64,000 bases of DNA from Paenibacillus sp. PL91. GTDB lineage: Bacteria > Bacillota > Bacilli > Paenibacillales > Paenibacillaceae. Made by a program: the position numbers and the translations under genes. The DNA lies in assembly GCF_012935325.2 (NCBI RefSeq), contig NZ_JABBYG020000002.1, forward strand, positions 558,001 through 622,000, given 5' to 3'. Of the stretch, positions 26,271 to 35,133 are shown piece after piece (positions within the stretch are counted from its first letter, which is position 1; every line of letters begins with the position of its first letter). Below the pieces are notes generated by a model that did no database searches, was not told where the DNA came from, and saw only the letters and a program-made list of their open reading frames with translations.

Positions 26271-27041
26271 TTATTCCGGATTTAGAAATAAAGTCGCATT
26301 GCAATATCGCCTTGATAAAGAATGAAAATAGGACGTTTGTATTGAAATAACTGCGATTAGCAAAATATTCCTAATCGCTTCCCGCTGATTATCCGTTAAA
26401 TTAGGCAATCTGCTTGCAAATTGATTCGCTGACGAACGTATAACATGCTCCGTCAACGAATCCTGATGGGGATGTTCCTTCAAATGACCGGAAATATCTA
26501 GCAATTGATCGTTATTTGCGTCCAGCTCCTCAAACATACTGGTGTAGGATGCATATAATTCAATAGGTCCAACTAAATCATCCGATTCATCCTCAGGCTT
26601 CTTAAATACGATCTCAAACAGCTTGCGAATCGATTCAAAATCGAGATTTGATTTTAAATCATCGATTATAAACAATAACGCCGCTTGGTTTAGAGAATAT
26701 TTTTTGCCCGCTTTCGGACAATTAAAATAAGGCTTAAAATCTCGCTTTACCCAATTTTGCATGGAGGTAATCGACAGATTTGAATACTCGATCAGCTGGC
26801 CGAGAGCAGCAATTTCGTGAAGCGAAAAGCCTTTCAGCTCATTTCCCTTAATTAGCTTCTCTATGATCGGCGGCAGCAGCGTGGATAGAAATGCGGGCAG
26901 CCCCGTCCCCTTTTCCAAATCATATTGATGCGTCTTCGTCCATGCGGCCTGCAGCACCTGCAGCGGCTTCAGATTATACTTTCCATCTAAAGCAAGCAGC
27001 AGGCAAGCCATCTCTTTTCGAGTAAGCGTAAAGGACTCCAT
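26271..27041 (-). CDS. DUF1836 domain protein with MerR-like DNA-binding region
   Basis: A 256-residue protein. The middle (about 75-170) matches the DUF1836 pattern: FSLHEIAALGQLIEYSNLSITSMQNWVKRDF, then FNCPKAGKKYSLNQAALLFIIDDLK and SIRKLFEIVF, a MerR-type helix-turn-helix arrangement. Flanking regions are helical and unrecognised. Its targets are unknown. The ATG at 27041 has GAGGAGG 7 bases upstream. The stop codon is only ~75 bases before the c-di-GMP aptamer on the same strand, so read-through into that leader is possible. Confidence 0.7.
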   Translation of the reverse strand: MESFTLTRKEMACLLLALDGKYNLKPLQVLQAAWTKTHQYDLEKGTGLPAFLSTLLPPIIEKLIKGNELKGFSLHEIAALGQLIEYSNLSITSMQNWVKRDFKPYFNCPKAGKKYSLNQAALLFIIDDLKSNLDFESIRKLFEIVFKKPEDESDDLVGPIELYASYTSMFEELDANNDQLLDISGHLKEHPHQDSLTEHVIRSSANQFASRLPNLTDNQREAIRNILLIAVISIQTSYFHSLSRRYCNATLFLNPE

Positions 27042-27214
27042 ATCGCTTCCTCCTCGCGCTTTCGTCAAACATTTTGAATTTCAAGTTCATATGAACTCAT
27101 CATATGCCGGAGAATGACACTTGTAAAGGCTCGAAAATCAATGAGAATAAGCTTTTCCACCTCGTAAAATCGCTCTAAAAGCGCATTTAAGGCTGTTACC
27201 GTTGCATATGGCGT

Positions 27215-27243
27215 TTGTCATAACCTGTAATCATTCGTTATAG
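27215..27243 (+). promoter_or_regulatory. Probable SigA promoter of the CNNM/CBS gene
   Basis: TTGTCA and TTATAG are separated by 17 bases, 53 bases before the start codon. Confidence 0.5.
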
Positions 27244-27296
27244 TAGATCATAAGAATAAAAAAAATATAAATATAAAAGGGTAGTGAGAAACGAAA

Positions 27297-28616
27297 ATGG
27301 GTATAGGATTCAATTTATTCATGATTGCTCTTCTTATTTTATTAACTGCTTTTTTCGTCGCAACGGAGTTCGCCATCATCAGACTTCGCTCCAGTCGGAT
27401 CGATCAGTTAGTGCTTGAGGGCCGGAAGAACGCGCTTGCCGTTCAACGGGTTACGAGTAATCTGGATGCCTACTTGTCAGCCTGCCAATTAGGTATTACC
27501 ATCACAGCACTCGGGCTTGGCTGGCTGGGAGAACCAACAGTTGAAAAAATGCTTTTACCCTTGTTTGAACGCTTTGCTTTAAATGATGACATCAGTCATA
27601 TTCTATCCTTTTTGATTGCATTTATTTCGGTAACGTTCCTGCACGTTGTAGTCGGGGAGCTTGCACCAAAAACATGGGCGATTCAAAAAGCCGAGTTTAT
27701 TAGTTTTTTAACAGCAAAACCGATTATTTTATTCCACAAAATCTTATATCCTTTCATTTGGCTGCTTAACGGCTCGGCTAACGCACTGGTTCGCCTGTTC
27801 GGTTTGAAGCCTGCCACGGAGCATGAAGAAGCGCATTCGGAAGAAGAAATTCAAATCATTCTTAATGAAAGCTACCAAAGCGGAAAGATTAACAATACAG
27901 AGTACGGATATGTGAGCCGCATCTTTGCCTTTGATGAATTGCTTGCCAAAGAAATTATGGTGCCGCGCACCGATATGATTTGCTTGTACACAAACAAATC
28001 GTTAGCCGATAACATGGAAATTATTCGTAAAGAACAATATACGCGTTTCCCGGTCGCGCTTGAAAGCAAGGACAACATCGTGGGCATGATTAATACGAAG
28101 CAGCTTTTCCTGGAATATGAAACCGATCGTGATTTAGATTTCAAGAAGCTCGTTCATCCGGTACTCAGCGTGTCCGAGGTTACGCCAGTTAAAATGCTGC
28201 TGAAACGGATGCAGCTGGAACGCGTTCATATCGCCATATTGGTCGATGAATACGGGGGCACTTCTGGCCTGATTACGATTGAAGATATTTTGGAAGAAAT
28301 CGTTGGGGAAATTCGAGATGAGTTCGATGCCGACGAGCGCAAGGAAATCGAGCAGCTTGCAGATAATTGCTACCTGCTGGATGGTAAAGTATCACTCAGC
28401 GAGCTTAGCGATCTAACTGGAATGAACTTCGAGGAAGAGGATGTTGATACGGTTGGCGGCTGGTTATACAGCCAGGTTGCTGATCCGAAGCCAGGCAAGG
28501 AGCATTTCTTCGAAAATTATAAATTCATCATTCGCGAAACTAGCAAAAACCGTATTCGCAAGGTCGAAATGCTTATTCATCAAAATGAAGAGGCAGTCGA
28601 AGGCGAGACGGCATAA
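27297..28616 (+). CDS. Hemolysin-family CNNM/CBS/CorC-HlyC membrane protein
   Basis: A 439-residue protein with an N-terminal CNNM domain of four membrane helices (1-200; TAFFVATEFAIIRLRSSRI, CQLGITITALGLGWLGEP), two CBS domains (about 215-335; DELLAKEIMVPRTDMICL, ILVDEYGGTSGLITIEDILEEIVGEI) and a C-terminal CorC_HlyC domain (about 350-430). Related proteins export Mg2+ or Co2+ and are often mis-named hemolysins. The ribosome site (AAAGGG) is rather far from the ATG. It stands alone between a promoter and a strong terminator. Confidence 0.9.
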   Translation: MGIGFNLFMIALLILLTAFFVATEFAIIRLRSSRIDQLVLEGRKNALAVQRVTSNLDAYLSACQLGITITALGLGWLGEPTVEKMLLPLFERFALNDDISHILSFLIAFISVTFLHVVVGELAPKTWAIQKAEFISFLTAKPIILFHKILYPFIWLLNGSANALVRLFGLKPATEHEEAHSEEEIQIILNESYQSGKINNTEYGYVSRIFAFDELLAKEIMVPRTDMICLYTNKSLADNMEIIRKEQYTRFPVALESKDNIVGMINTKQLFLEYETDRDLDFKKLVHPVLSVSEVTPVKMLLKRMQLERVHIAILVDEYGGTSGLITIEDILEEIVGEIRDEFDADERKEIEQLADNCYLLDGKVSLSELSDLTGMNFEEEDVDTVGGWLYSQVADPKPGKEHFFENYKFIIRETSKNRIRKVEMLIHQNEEAVEGETA

Positions 28617-28644
28617 TCTAATTGCACATCATGAACAATGAACA

Positions 28645-28678
28645 AGCAGCCCTTGCTAGACGCAAGGGCTGTTTTTTT
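28645..28678 (+). terminator. Terminator of the CNNM/CBS gene
   Basis: CAGCCCTTGC pairs with GCAAGGGCTG, followed by seven T. Confidence 0.9.
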
Positions 28679-28703
28679 GTATGAAGCTATCTGCACTCCA
28701 TCC

Positions 28704-29840
28704 CTATCCTTTATTCGTTCTTAATAGGCTGAAAATATGGATCATTCTCTCGCGCATCCACTCATCCGTTCGGGCAATCGCCTCTTCAACAGAGCAGGGA
28801 CCCGGCACGAGTGAGAAGCAGGCGCACAGGCCAAGCTTCGCCGTGTACGCCGCATTTGCTTCTACCGACCCGCATACTGCGATGACCGGGATGTGCTGCC
28901 GGGCTGCCGCCACACACACAGCCTCTACCACTTTGCCTGATCCGGTCTGCCCATCTAGCCTACCCTCGCCTGTTATAATCCAATCAGCATCACGGATATG
29001 CTCGTCAAATGAGATAGTATCCATAACAAGACGCGCGCCAGCTTGCATCGTAGCATCAAAAAAAGCCAACAAGGAAGCACCTGTTCCGCCAGCAGCGCCG
29101 CTGCCAGGAAGGCATGATACGTCAACGCCCGTATGCTTGCAAACCAAATCAGCATAATGAAGCAATGCATGGTCCAGCAGCTTTACTTCATCTTGTTTCG
29201 CTCCCTTCTGCGGTCCGTAAACGGCTGAAGCGCCATTTTCTCCGCATAAGGGGTTGCGCACATCGCTTGCTATAATAAATGTACTTTCCCGAATCCCGCT
29301 TTCAAATTCAGAGTCATCTATGTACACGAGCTTCGATAAATGGACTCCGCCTCGCTGCAGTTCGGCCCCGCCCTCATCCATCAGACTCATGCCGAGCGCT
29401 TGCAGCATACCGGCGCCGCCGTCATTGGTCGCACTTCCTCCCAGGCAAACGATAAATTGGCGATAGCCTGCTCGAATGGCATGCCGAATCAACTCGCCAG
29501 TGCCATAAGTTGAAGCAATAAGCGGCGCCTTCTCATCGCCTTGCAGCAATGCAAGACCCGATGCTTCCGCAAGCTCAATAACTGCCGTACGTCCGTCTCC
29601 AGTAATGCCATATCTGGCTTGAATGATCCGGCCTAAAGGGTCATGAACCGGTACGGTTATGAACTCGCCGCAAGTAGCCTGCACGATAATTTCCATTGTG
29701 CCTTCGCCGCCGTCTGCCATCGGAAGCTTTACGATATCGGCATCCGGATATACGATACGGATGCCCTCTTCCATCCGATTTGCGATTTGAACCGCGCTTC
29801 TGGAGCCTTTGAAGGAATCGGGAGCAAGTACAACCTTCAT
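28704..29840 (-). CDS. Glycerate kinase (GckA/GlxK type)
   Basis: The enzyme phosphorylates D-glycerate to 2-phosphoglycerate (or 3-phosphoglycerate in some members). The 378 residues start with the family signature MKVVLAPDSFKGS and include PMADGGEGTM near 45, CLGGSATNDGGAGMLQALG near 125, DVRNPLCGENGA and TGEGRLDGQTGSGK. The ATG at 29840 has GAGGGTG 6 bases upstream. No glyoxylate or glucarate pathway genes are adjacent. Confidence 0.93.
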   Translation of the reverse strand: MKVVLAPDSFKGSRSAVQIANRMEEGIRIVYPDADIVKLPMADGGEGTMEIIVQATCGEFITVPVHDPLGRIIQARYGITGDGRTAVIELAEASGLALLQGDEKAPLIASTYGTGELIRHAIRAGYRQFIVCLGGSATNDGGAGMLQALGMSLMDEGGAELQRGGVHLSKLVYIDDSEFESGIRESTFIIASDVRNPLCGENGASAVYGPQKGAKQDEVKLLDHALLHYADLVCKHTGVDVSCLPGSGAAGGTGASLLAFFDATMQAGARLVMDTISFDEHIRDADWIITGEGRLDGQTGSGKVVEAVCVAAARQHIPVIAVCGSVEANAAYTAKLGLCACFSLVPGPCSVEEAIARTDEWMRERMIHIFSLLRTNKG

Positions 29841-29933
29841 CGCAATCACCCTCTTCAAAAAAAATTAAAAAAACAGTTGCAATTAGTATAAGTTATGTGC
29901 AATAATACATCTTGTGTTTAACGAATTCGACGT

Positions 29934-30009
<76 letters not shown>

Positions 30010-30016
30010 TTTTTTT

Positions 30017-30093
30017 CGGGACGTAGCTCAGCTTGGTAGAGCACCTGGTTTGGGACCAGGGGGTCGCATGTTCAAATCGTGTCGTCCCGACCA
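30017..30093 (+). tRNA. tRNA-Pro (anticodon UGG)
   Basis: A complete cloverleaf of 77 bases with encoded CCA. The acceptor CGGGACG pairs with CGTCCCG, the anticodon stem CCTGG/CCAGG holds TGG, and the T-loop reads TTCAAAT. It starts only 7 bases after tRNA-Thr, so the two are processed from one transcript. Confidence 0.97.
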
Positions 30094-30130
30094 TCAAGCA
30101 AATTCATAACGAATCGATATACATAGAATA

Positions 30131-30160
30131 AAGAAGCTTGAGCAATCAAGCTTCTTTTTT
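30131..30160 (+). terminator. Terminator of the tRNA transcript
   Basis: AGAAGCTTGA pairs perfectly with TCAAGCTTCT over GCAA, followed by eight T. Confidence 0.9.
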
Positions 30161-31540
30161 TTATATTTGATTACCTTGTTGAAGCATCAAAGCGATATCC
30201 TCAAAGCCATTCTCTAGCGCGTAATCCTCTGCCGTATATCCCATTTCATCCACCTTCATCGGATTGGCCCCGGCTTCCAGCAATAGTCTCGTCGCCTCTA
30301 CGTCACCATTTGATGCAGCTGTCATTAATGGTGTCCAGCCTTCACTATCCTGCAAATCAGGGTTTGCGCCCTCTTCAAGCAGCAGCGCAACCATTTCCAG
30401 ACTGCTATTGTATAAGGCAACGGTCAATGCTGTTTCTTCATAGCTCATCTCCGCCATATCCAGATCTGCTCCGGCATCTATTAATGCAGCGCCGATCGCT
30501 GTTTCATTCAATTGAGAAGCCCACATCAGCGCTGTCCAGCCCTCTTCGTCTGTTGCGTTTGGATCAACCCCAGCAGCCAGCAAAGACTGTACACGCTGAA
30601 GATCTGACTCTGAGGCCGCTCCAAGCAGCTCCTCATCCGTAGGCGTATCAGCAACAGCCGAGCTTATAAAGGTATCAATCGATTTTGAGAATGTGACCCC
30701 AATGCCAATCGATCCAGCCAACACCAGTACTGCGATTACAGCGATAATTGCGCCAAAACGCGTTGACTTAAACACAATTTCAGTTGGAATGCCGGCAAAC
30801 TGCTGGATTGCATGTATCCGCTTCGGCAAGGGCGGATGCGTCGAAAGCTTCTCAGCAAGCCAAACAAAAAAACCTTTTTCATAACTGCTTTGCATCAAAT
30901 ATTGTTCACGGTCGACTCTCTTGTAAAGCGTTTTGCCAATGGCAAGAATCGTTAGACCGTTCATCGCGGATTCTGCATCATCGGTGAAATGGGCTGCCAT
31001 GCGATCGCATGTATATTCGCAAGCGCGGGAGTACGCTTCACCGATAAACGGAAACCACAATGCGGGAATAATCAGCAGCTGCTTCGTTAAATGATTGCGT
31101 TTGATGTGAGCCAGCTCATGTGAAATGATAAACGCAAGCTCCTTCTCGCCCCCAGTCTGAAGGATTTCGCACAAGTCCGAATAAAGGACAACCATATTTC
31201 GCCCAAAGAAACGCGAGGCGAAAGCATTTAATACGCCGCTTGATTCCATGATGTATATGTCCGGAACGGTTGCAAAGCCCATTTTAGCACACTGCTCCTG
31301 CGCGATTTCAAATACCTCTGGAAATTGCCTTGGCGTAATTCGTACCCCATTTGTCCGAATGGTTGCCAGCATGATCGCCTGAGCGAAAAGCGGCAAAAGA
31401 ATAAGAATAGGAATGATGGCAATAAAAATAATCGTAACAAATAGTGCCAGATAAACCGCAATACTAAAAATAAGCGCCAATACATAATAGCGTTTCTCTT
31501 TCTTATGTATGAGCGACTGAGCCTGGTCATAGGGAATCAA
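30161..31540 (-). CDS. M48 family metallopeptidase fused to C-terminal ankyrin repeats
   Basis: A 459-residue membrane protein. Two N-terminal membrane helices (about 18-60) are followed by a gluzincin domain with zinc motif HELAH (His-141, His-145) and third ligand Glu-175 in SRACEYTCD, as in HtpX/YugP/M48 proteases. A membrane helix at about 262-283 leads to four ankyrin repeats (about 300-455; GWTALMWASQLNETAIGAALIDAGADL and three similar units). In M48B (HtpX) proteins the protease faces the cytoplasm. The ankyrin tail is unusual and may recruit protein partners or substrates. The start is TTG at 31540 with AAGGAG 10 bases upstream. Confidence 0.85.
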   Translation of the reverse strand: MIPYDQAQSLIHKKEKRYYVLALIFSIAVYLALFVTIIFIAIIPILILLPLFAQAIMLATIRTNGVRITPRQFPEVFEIAQEQCAKMGFATVPDIYIMESSGVLNAFASRFFGRNMVVLYSDLCEILQTGGEKELAFIISHELAHIKRNHLTKQLLIIPALWFPFIGEAYSRACEYTCDRMAAHFTDDAESAMNGLTILAIGKTLYKRVDREQYLMQSSYEKGFFVWLAEKLSTHPPLPKRIHAIQQFAGIPTEIVFKSTRFGAIIAVIAVLVLAGSIGIGVTFSKSIDTFISSAVADTPTDEELLGAASESDLQRVQSLLAAGVDPNATDEEGWTALMWASQLNETAIGAALIDAGADLDMAEMSYEETALTVALYNSSLEMVALLLEEGANPDLQDSEGWTPLMTAASNGDVEATRLLLEAGANPMKVDEMGYTAEDYALENGFEDIALMLQQGNQI

Positions 31541-31621
31541 TCAACAGCATCTCCTTCATCATTAACTTTGTCCATATTATACACGCTTTTCCAAGTTTAT
31601 TAAATTACGAAAAACACATAC

Positions 31622-31650
31622 AAAAAAACTCCTTGGCCGGTCAAGGAGCC
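31622..31650 (-). terminator. Terminator of the small membrane-protein gene
   Basis: CTCCTTG pairs with CAAGGAG over GCCGGT, followed on the minus strand by seven T. Confidence 0.8.
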
Positions 31651-31696
31651 TCATGTACAGTCGATTCAAAACGATTGATCATTCATCAGCGGCTTG

Positions 31697-31816
31697 CTAT
31701 GTATCTGATTCATCCCATTTTTTGGAATAAGCCTTCTTTGTGATCCATAACGTCAGCCAAGTGAGCAACACGACGATAATGCCTGCAAAAATCCAAACGC
31801 CAGCAGGAACTCCCAT
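31697..31816 (-). CDS. Small single-span membrane protein (39 aa)
   Basis: A 39-residue protein with one membrane helix (VWIFAGIIVVLLTWLTLWI, residues 7-25) followed by a basic patch (TKKAYSKKW) and an acidic tail. That charge pattern places the C-terminus inside the cell. It is not recognised. Support comes from an AAGGGGGG ribosome site 8 bases before the ATG and a clean terminator just after the stop, in a 480-base gap between larger genes. Confidence 0.6.
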   Translation of the reverse strand: MGVPAGVWIFAGIIVVLLTWLTLWITKKAYSKKWDESDT

Positions 31817-31976
31817 CTATATGTACCCCCCTTCATTTTCTCCCTTTCATTTATATCATAAATCCGTTTTATTTTCATGTTAACCGTTGAATTGAGGAAA
31901 TCATATCTTTTTGCCATAAAAAAAAAGCATGCTGCCTTCGCAGGACGAAAAACTTTTTTTCGAGCATAACAGAAAA

Positions 31977-32004
31977 GAGAGACAGCTTGCCGAAGCTGTC
32001 TCTC
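31977..32004 (-). terminator. Terminator of the GH2 gene
   Basis: GAGAGACAGCTT pairs perfectly with AAGCTGTCTCTC over 4 bases, followed on the minus strand by TTTTCT. Confidence 0.75.
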
Positions 32005-32024
32005 CTTTAACTGCAAAATTTGAA

Positions 32025-34787
32025 TTAACCTTTATTATGAACGATAATGTCGATCGGATAACGTCCTGCATTGCGTCCGTATAGCGCCAATCCGCCATGC
32101 TCAGCTGCGAGTTGAAGCTTAAAGCAGCGACTTGCGTTTAGCTTTGCAGTCAGCGTGCTCGGCAAAACAACTTTACATAGATAGCCATATGAGCCTGCTT
32201 CCTCCAGCTTGTTCGCAGCTGCTTGATAATGCCAGGACAATACACCGCGGCTGTCAGCAGGGTTATCCGTGAGCAAAATCGACTCGATAAGCTCACCATC
32301 AATCAGCACGTTCAGCATCGATTCATGGCGATCCGTATCTGTCATGTAATAAGTGTTCATATTGAACTCTGGGTCAGCTAAAGCGCCATGCATGAAGGAG
32401 ATGTCCGGCTTCTTCCATACACTTTTCTCTAAATTGCGCTTCAACAGCCGCTTCGAGCTTGCTTCAAAGAAAAGCTCAATGTCATAAATAACGGGTTGCT
32501 CCGATTCAGAAGGAAGCTGAATATCGTAAGTAAAATAACCCGAATCACCGCCATTTGCCTTCTGATCCCCAATCGCCTGCCAGCTGTAAGGCCATTCGCT
32601 TTCCGAGTAGCTCGCGACCGGAACGCTAACGATTTGCCCATCAGCTTCATATTTCCCATTTGCCTCGCTGCTGCGAACATCAAAGGTTACAAAGTTTCGC
32701 GTAATCGTTGTGCCCTGTTCGGTCAACAGACGAACCGCAAGCACAGCAACTGCGTCCTGCTTAGGCATCTGCGAGTGCAGAGAAGCAAGCGGACTAACGC
32801 CGTATCCATCCCATTCGATGGCTTCATTGCCTGAATCCAATACGACGCGCGAGCCTAAATTATCGTACCACAGCTCCCAAGCAAGCTGAAGCGATTGACC
32901 ATGGTACCGATCCGCAAAGCTCGAACGGAGAAGCTCTATATTCACAAAAGCGCCTGCATCCACCGTCTGACACGGCGGAGCATCAATGACGATAAAGTCA
33001 GGCGAATGCAAATCAGCCACGCTCATGCCGGGCACAAACCATTCGTATCCAAAATGCTTATCCGTGCCGTCCAAACGGTAATAGCCGTTAAATTCATTAA
33101 CGACATCGCGGAATTCGGTAAACACGAAGCCGCACATTTTATCATGACGACGGAATTCATTCATCATATAACGGTAGTGCCATGCTAGATCACTGTCGCC
33201 TGCGCCGCCTTCGATTCCCCAAACATTGCCGCACTCGCTGTTCATTAAAGGAGCATCGGTTTGCGTGTTGCCGCCTATATAGTTAAAGGCAGAGCCTACG
33301 TGGGTCTTCTCCACCACTTCCGTCACATGGCTGCGAAGCTCGTTATACCCATTAATATAGAAATGCCATGTGTTGATATCGGATTCCACGTGATCGTAAT
33401 TGCATGGCGAATTGTCTTCCACAATGCGGGTTGGATCTGCCTGTTTAGCCCAGCGGTACATGGCGCGTACCCACTCCTGCGTTTGCGTCAAGTAGTTATT
33501 CGGCTGCGCAGTATCTGTCGTAAGTGACGCTGACTCGCTATTCGTCTTCAAGCCCCATGTCTCATTAAACATCACCCATGAGAATATGGACGGATGATTG
33601 TAATCCCTATCAAGGATCTCGCGCGCTTCGCTCTCATAAGAGCTCCTTGCTTGTTCGTCCGGGTCCCCCCAGAAGCAAGGCATGTCTTCCATGACGAGGA
33701 TGCCCAGCTTATCAGCCCAATACAGCTTTCGCGGCTCCTCAGGCTTAATATGAATGCGGACGAAGTTTAAGCCTAACCGCTTCATGAGGAAAATTTCTTC
33801 CTGCATCTCTTGATCAGAAGGATAAGTGAAATAGCCAGTTGGATGGAACGATTGATCCAGCGTTCCGTTTAAGTAGACGGGCTTGCCGTTTAACGTGATC
33901 CAGCGATAGCTTCGATCGCCAACGATCGCCGTTCCGATCTCGCGCACGCCAAAATAGGTGCTGATCGCATCCGTCTGTCCCTCGCTAGTCAAGCTCACTT
34001 CGCCTTCATATAAATATGGATTTTCCGGGCTCCATAGCTCTGGGTCGGAAATAACGAACATCGTATGGATGGAGTTGCTGCCTTCCGTCAGTTCCGCTTC
34101 GATCTCATGCGACACCGCGCCTTGCGCAAATGAGAAGGAAAGCTGCGCCTTTCCTGCGCTATGAGCCATTACGGTTGTAATCACATCAACTGTTCCATCT
34201 ATTTTCGTAGTAAACTTGGAATCACGAACATAGCTCTGCGGACGGCCTTCCAGCCATACCGGCTGCCAAATGCCGCGAATTTCACCATAGCCCTGCTTCC
34301 CGCGAGCTTGATAATTATGATCAAAATCTTCGACACGAACCGTAATCGAGTTGCACTTATCCAAGGACCATACTTCTGTTACGTCAAATTCAAATTGGCC
34401 ATAGCCGCCCGAATGTGAACCGATCGAGTTGCCGTTTACCCAAATATCAGCTTTATAATCTACAGCGCCGAAGCGAAGAAATATTTTTGAATTTTCAGTT
34501 GCAGGCGCCCATTCCATCTCCCTATAATACCAAGCGATCCCTTTATCATCGCTTCCAATGCCAGACAATGGGCTTGACCATGAGAAAGGAACCGTAATTT
34601 GTGATTGAAAGTGCTGCCCCTTCGACTTATGCCAGTCCGCTTGAAGTCCTGCATTCTCGTGGTCAAACTCGAAAGACCAAATTCCGTTTAAATTCATCCA
34701 TTCTGCACGCTGCCAATCGGGACGCGGATATTCGGAACGGGGAATGCTGACCTGCTCAGCTTTTACGGTATTCAAAGCCATTTTCAT
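32025..34787 (-). CDS. Glycoside hydrolase family 2 (beta-glycosidase)
   Basis: A 920-residue retaining glycosidase. The N-terminal sugar-binding beta-sandwich spans about 20-180 (YPRPDWQRAEWMNLNGIWSF; AVDYKADIWVNG), the immunoglobulin-like domain about 180-290, and the TIM barrel follows. Catalytic acid/base is Glu-409 in MFNETWG and the probable nucleophile is Glu-518 in MNSECGN. The C-terminal ~280 residues are beta-rich. There is no signal peptide, so it acts in the cytoplasm on imported oligosaccharide. Substrate (galactoside, glucuronide or arabinopyranoside) cannot be decided. GAGAGG lies 7 bases before the ATG, and a promoter lies ~95 bases upstream. Confidence 0.9.
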   Translation of the reverse strand: MKMALNTVKAEQVSIPRSEYPRPDWQRAEWMNLNGIWSFEFDHENAGLQADWHKSKGQHFQSQITVPFSWSSPLSGIGSDDKGIAWYYREMEWAPATENSKIFLRFGAVDYKADIWVNGNSIGSHSGGYGQFEFDVTEVWSLDKCNSITVRVEDFDHNYQARGKQGYGEIRGIWQPVWLEGRPQSYVRDSKFTTKIDGTVDVITTVMAHSAGKAQLSFSFAQGAVSHEIEAELTEGSNSIHTMFVISDPELWSPENPYLYEGEVSLTSEGQTDAISTYFGVREIGTAIVGDRSYRWITLNGKPVYLNGTLDQSFHPTGYFTYPSDQEMQEEIFLMKRLGLNFVRIHIKPEEPRKLYWADKLGILVMEDMPCFWGDPDEQARSSYESEAREILDRDYNHPSIFSWVMFNETWGLKTNSESASLTTDTAQPNNYLTQTQEWVRAMYRWAKQADPTRIVEDNSPCNYDHVESDINTWHFYINGYNELRSHVTEVVEKTHVGSAFNYIGGNTQTDAPLMNSECGNVWGIEGGAGDSDLAWHYRYMMNEFRRHDKMCGFVFTEFRDVVNEFNGYYRLDGTDKHFGYEWFVPGMSVADLHSPDFIVIDAPPCQTVDAGAFVNIELLRSSFADRYHGQSLQLAWELWYDNLGSRVVLDSGNEAIEWDGYGVSPLASLHSQMPKQDAVAVLAVRLLTEQGTTITRNFVTFDVRSSEANGKYEADGQIVSVPVASYSESEWPYSWQAIGDQKANGGDSGYFTYDIQLPSESEQPVIYDIELFFEASSKRLLKRNLEKSVWKKPDISFMHGALADPEFNMNTYYMTDTDRHESMLNVLIDGELIESILLTDNPADSRGVLSWHYQAAANKLEEAGSYGYLCKVVLPSTLTAKLNASRCFKLQLAAEHGGLALYGRNAGRYPIDIIVHNKG

Positions 34788-34881
34788 CACACAACCTCTC
34801 TTCTTCTCGTTTCAGCATTTTTCATTCATTGAATTAATATATAAGTTAATCATAAATCCAAAAAACAACTATTTCGTAACA

Positions 34882-34911
34882 AGAATACGCCTTCATCATC
34901 TTAATTGTCAA
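34882..34911 (-). promoter_or_regulatory. SigA promoter of the GH2 gene
   Basis: On the minus strand TTGACA and TATTCT are 18 bases apart, about 95 bases before the start. The rest of the 346-base gap (34788-35133) is AT-rich with no gene that I can support. Confidence 0.6.
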
Positions 34912-35087
34912 TAAATACTTTAATAAAAGGATATATTCTTCATTATTCATAACTTAAAAGTTAATTTATTTATCTCCTTCTTCGATCAACCCGCTGTCGC
35001 ACCGCGACAAGCTTCTTCTTTTTATGCCGTTAGACCCGTTAAGCTAACCTTATCTAAAGGATCGGCAAGTTTTTATGACGATTAAAC

Positions 35088-35125
35088 ATAAAAACAGCCC
35101 ATCCTTTTTGCCTGGAAGGGCTGTT
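35088..35125 (-). terminator. Terminator of the MerR-controlled SDR gene
   Basis: ACAGCCC...GGGCTGT stem with an inner TCC/GGA pairing, followed on the minus strand by TTTTTATG. Confidence 0.6.
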
Positions 35126-35133
35126 GATTGAAC

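Noticed and set aside
31753..32016. Longer minus-strand frame in the gap between the protease and GH2 genes
   Set aside because: It has no ribosome site and runs through a terminator; the 39-residue frame beside it has a strong ribosome site and membrane-protein features.
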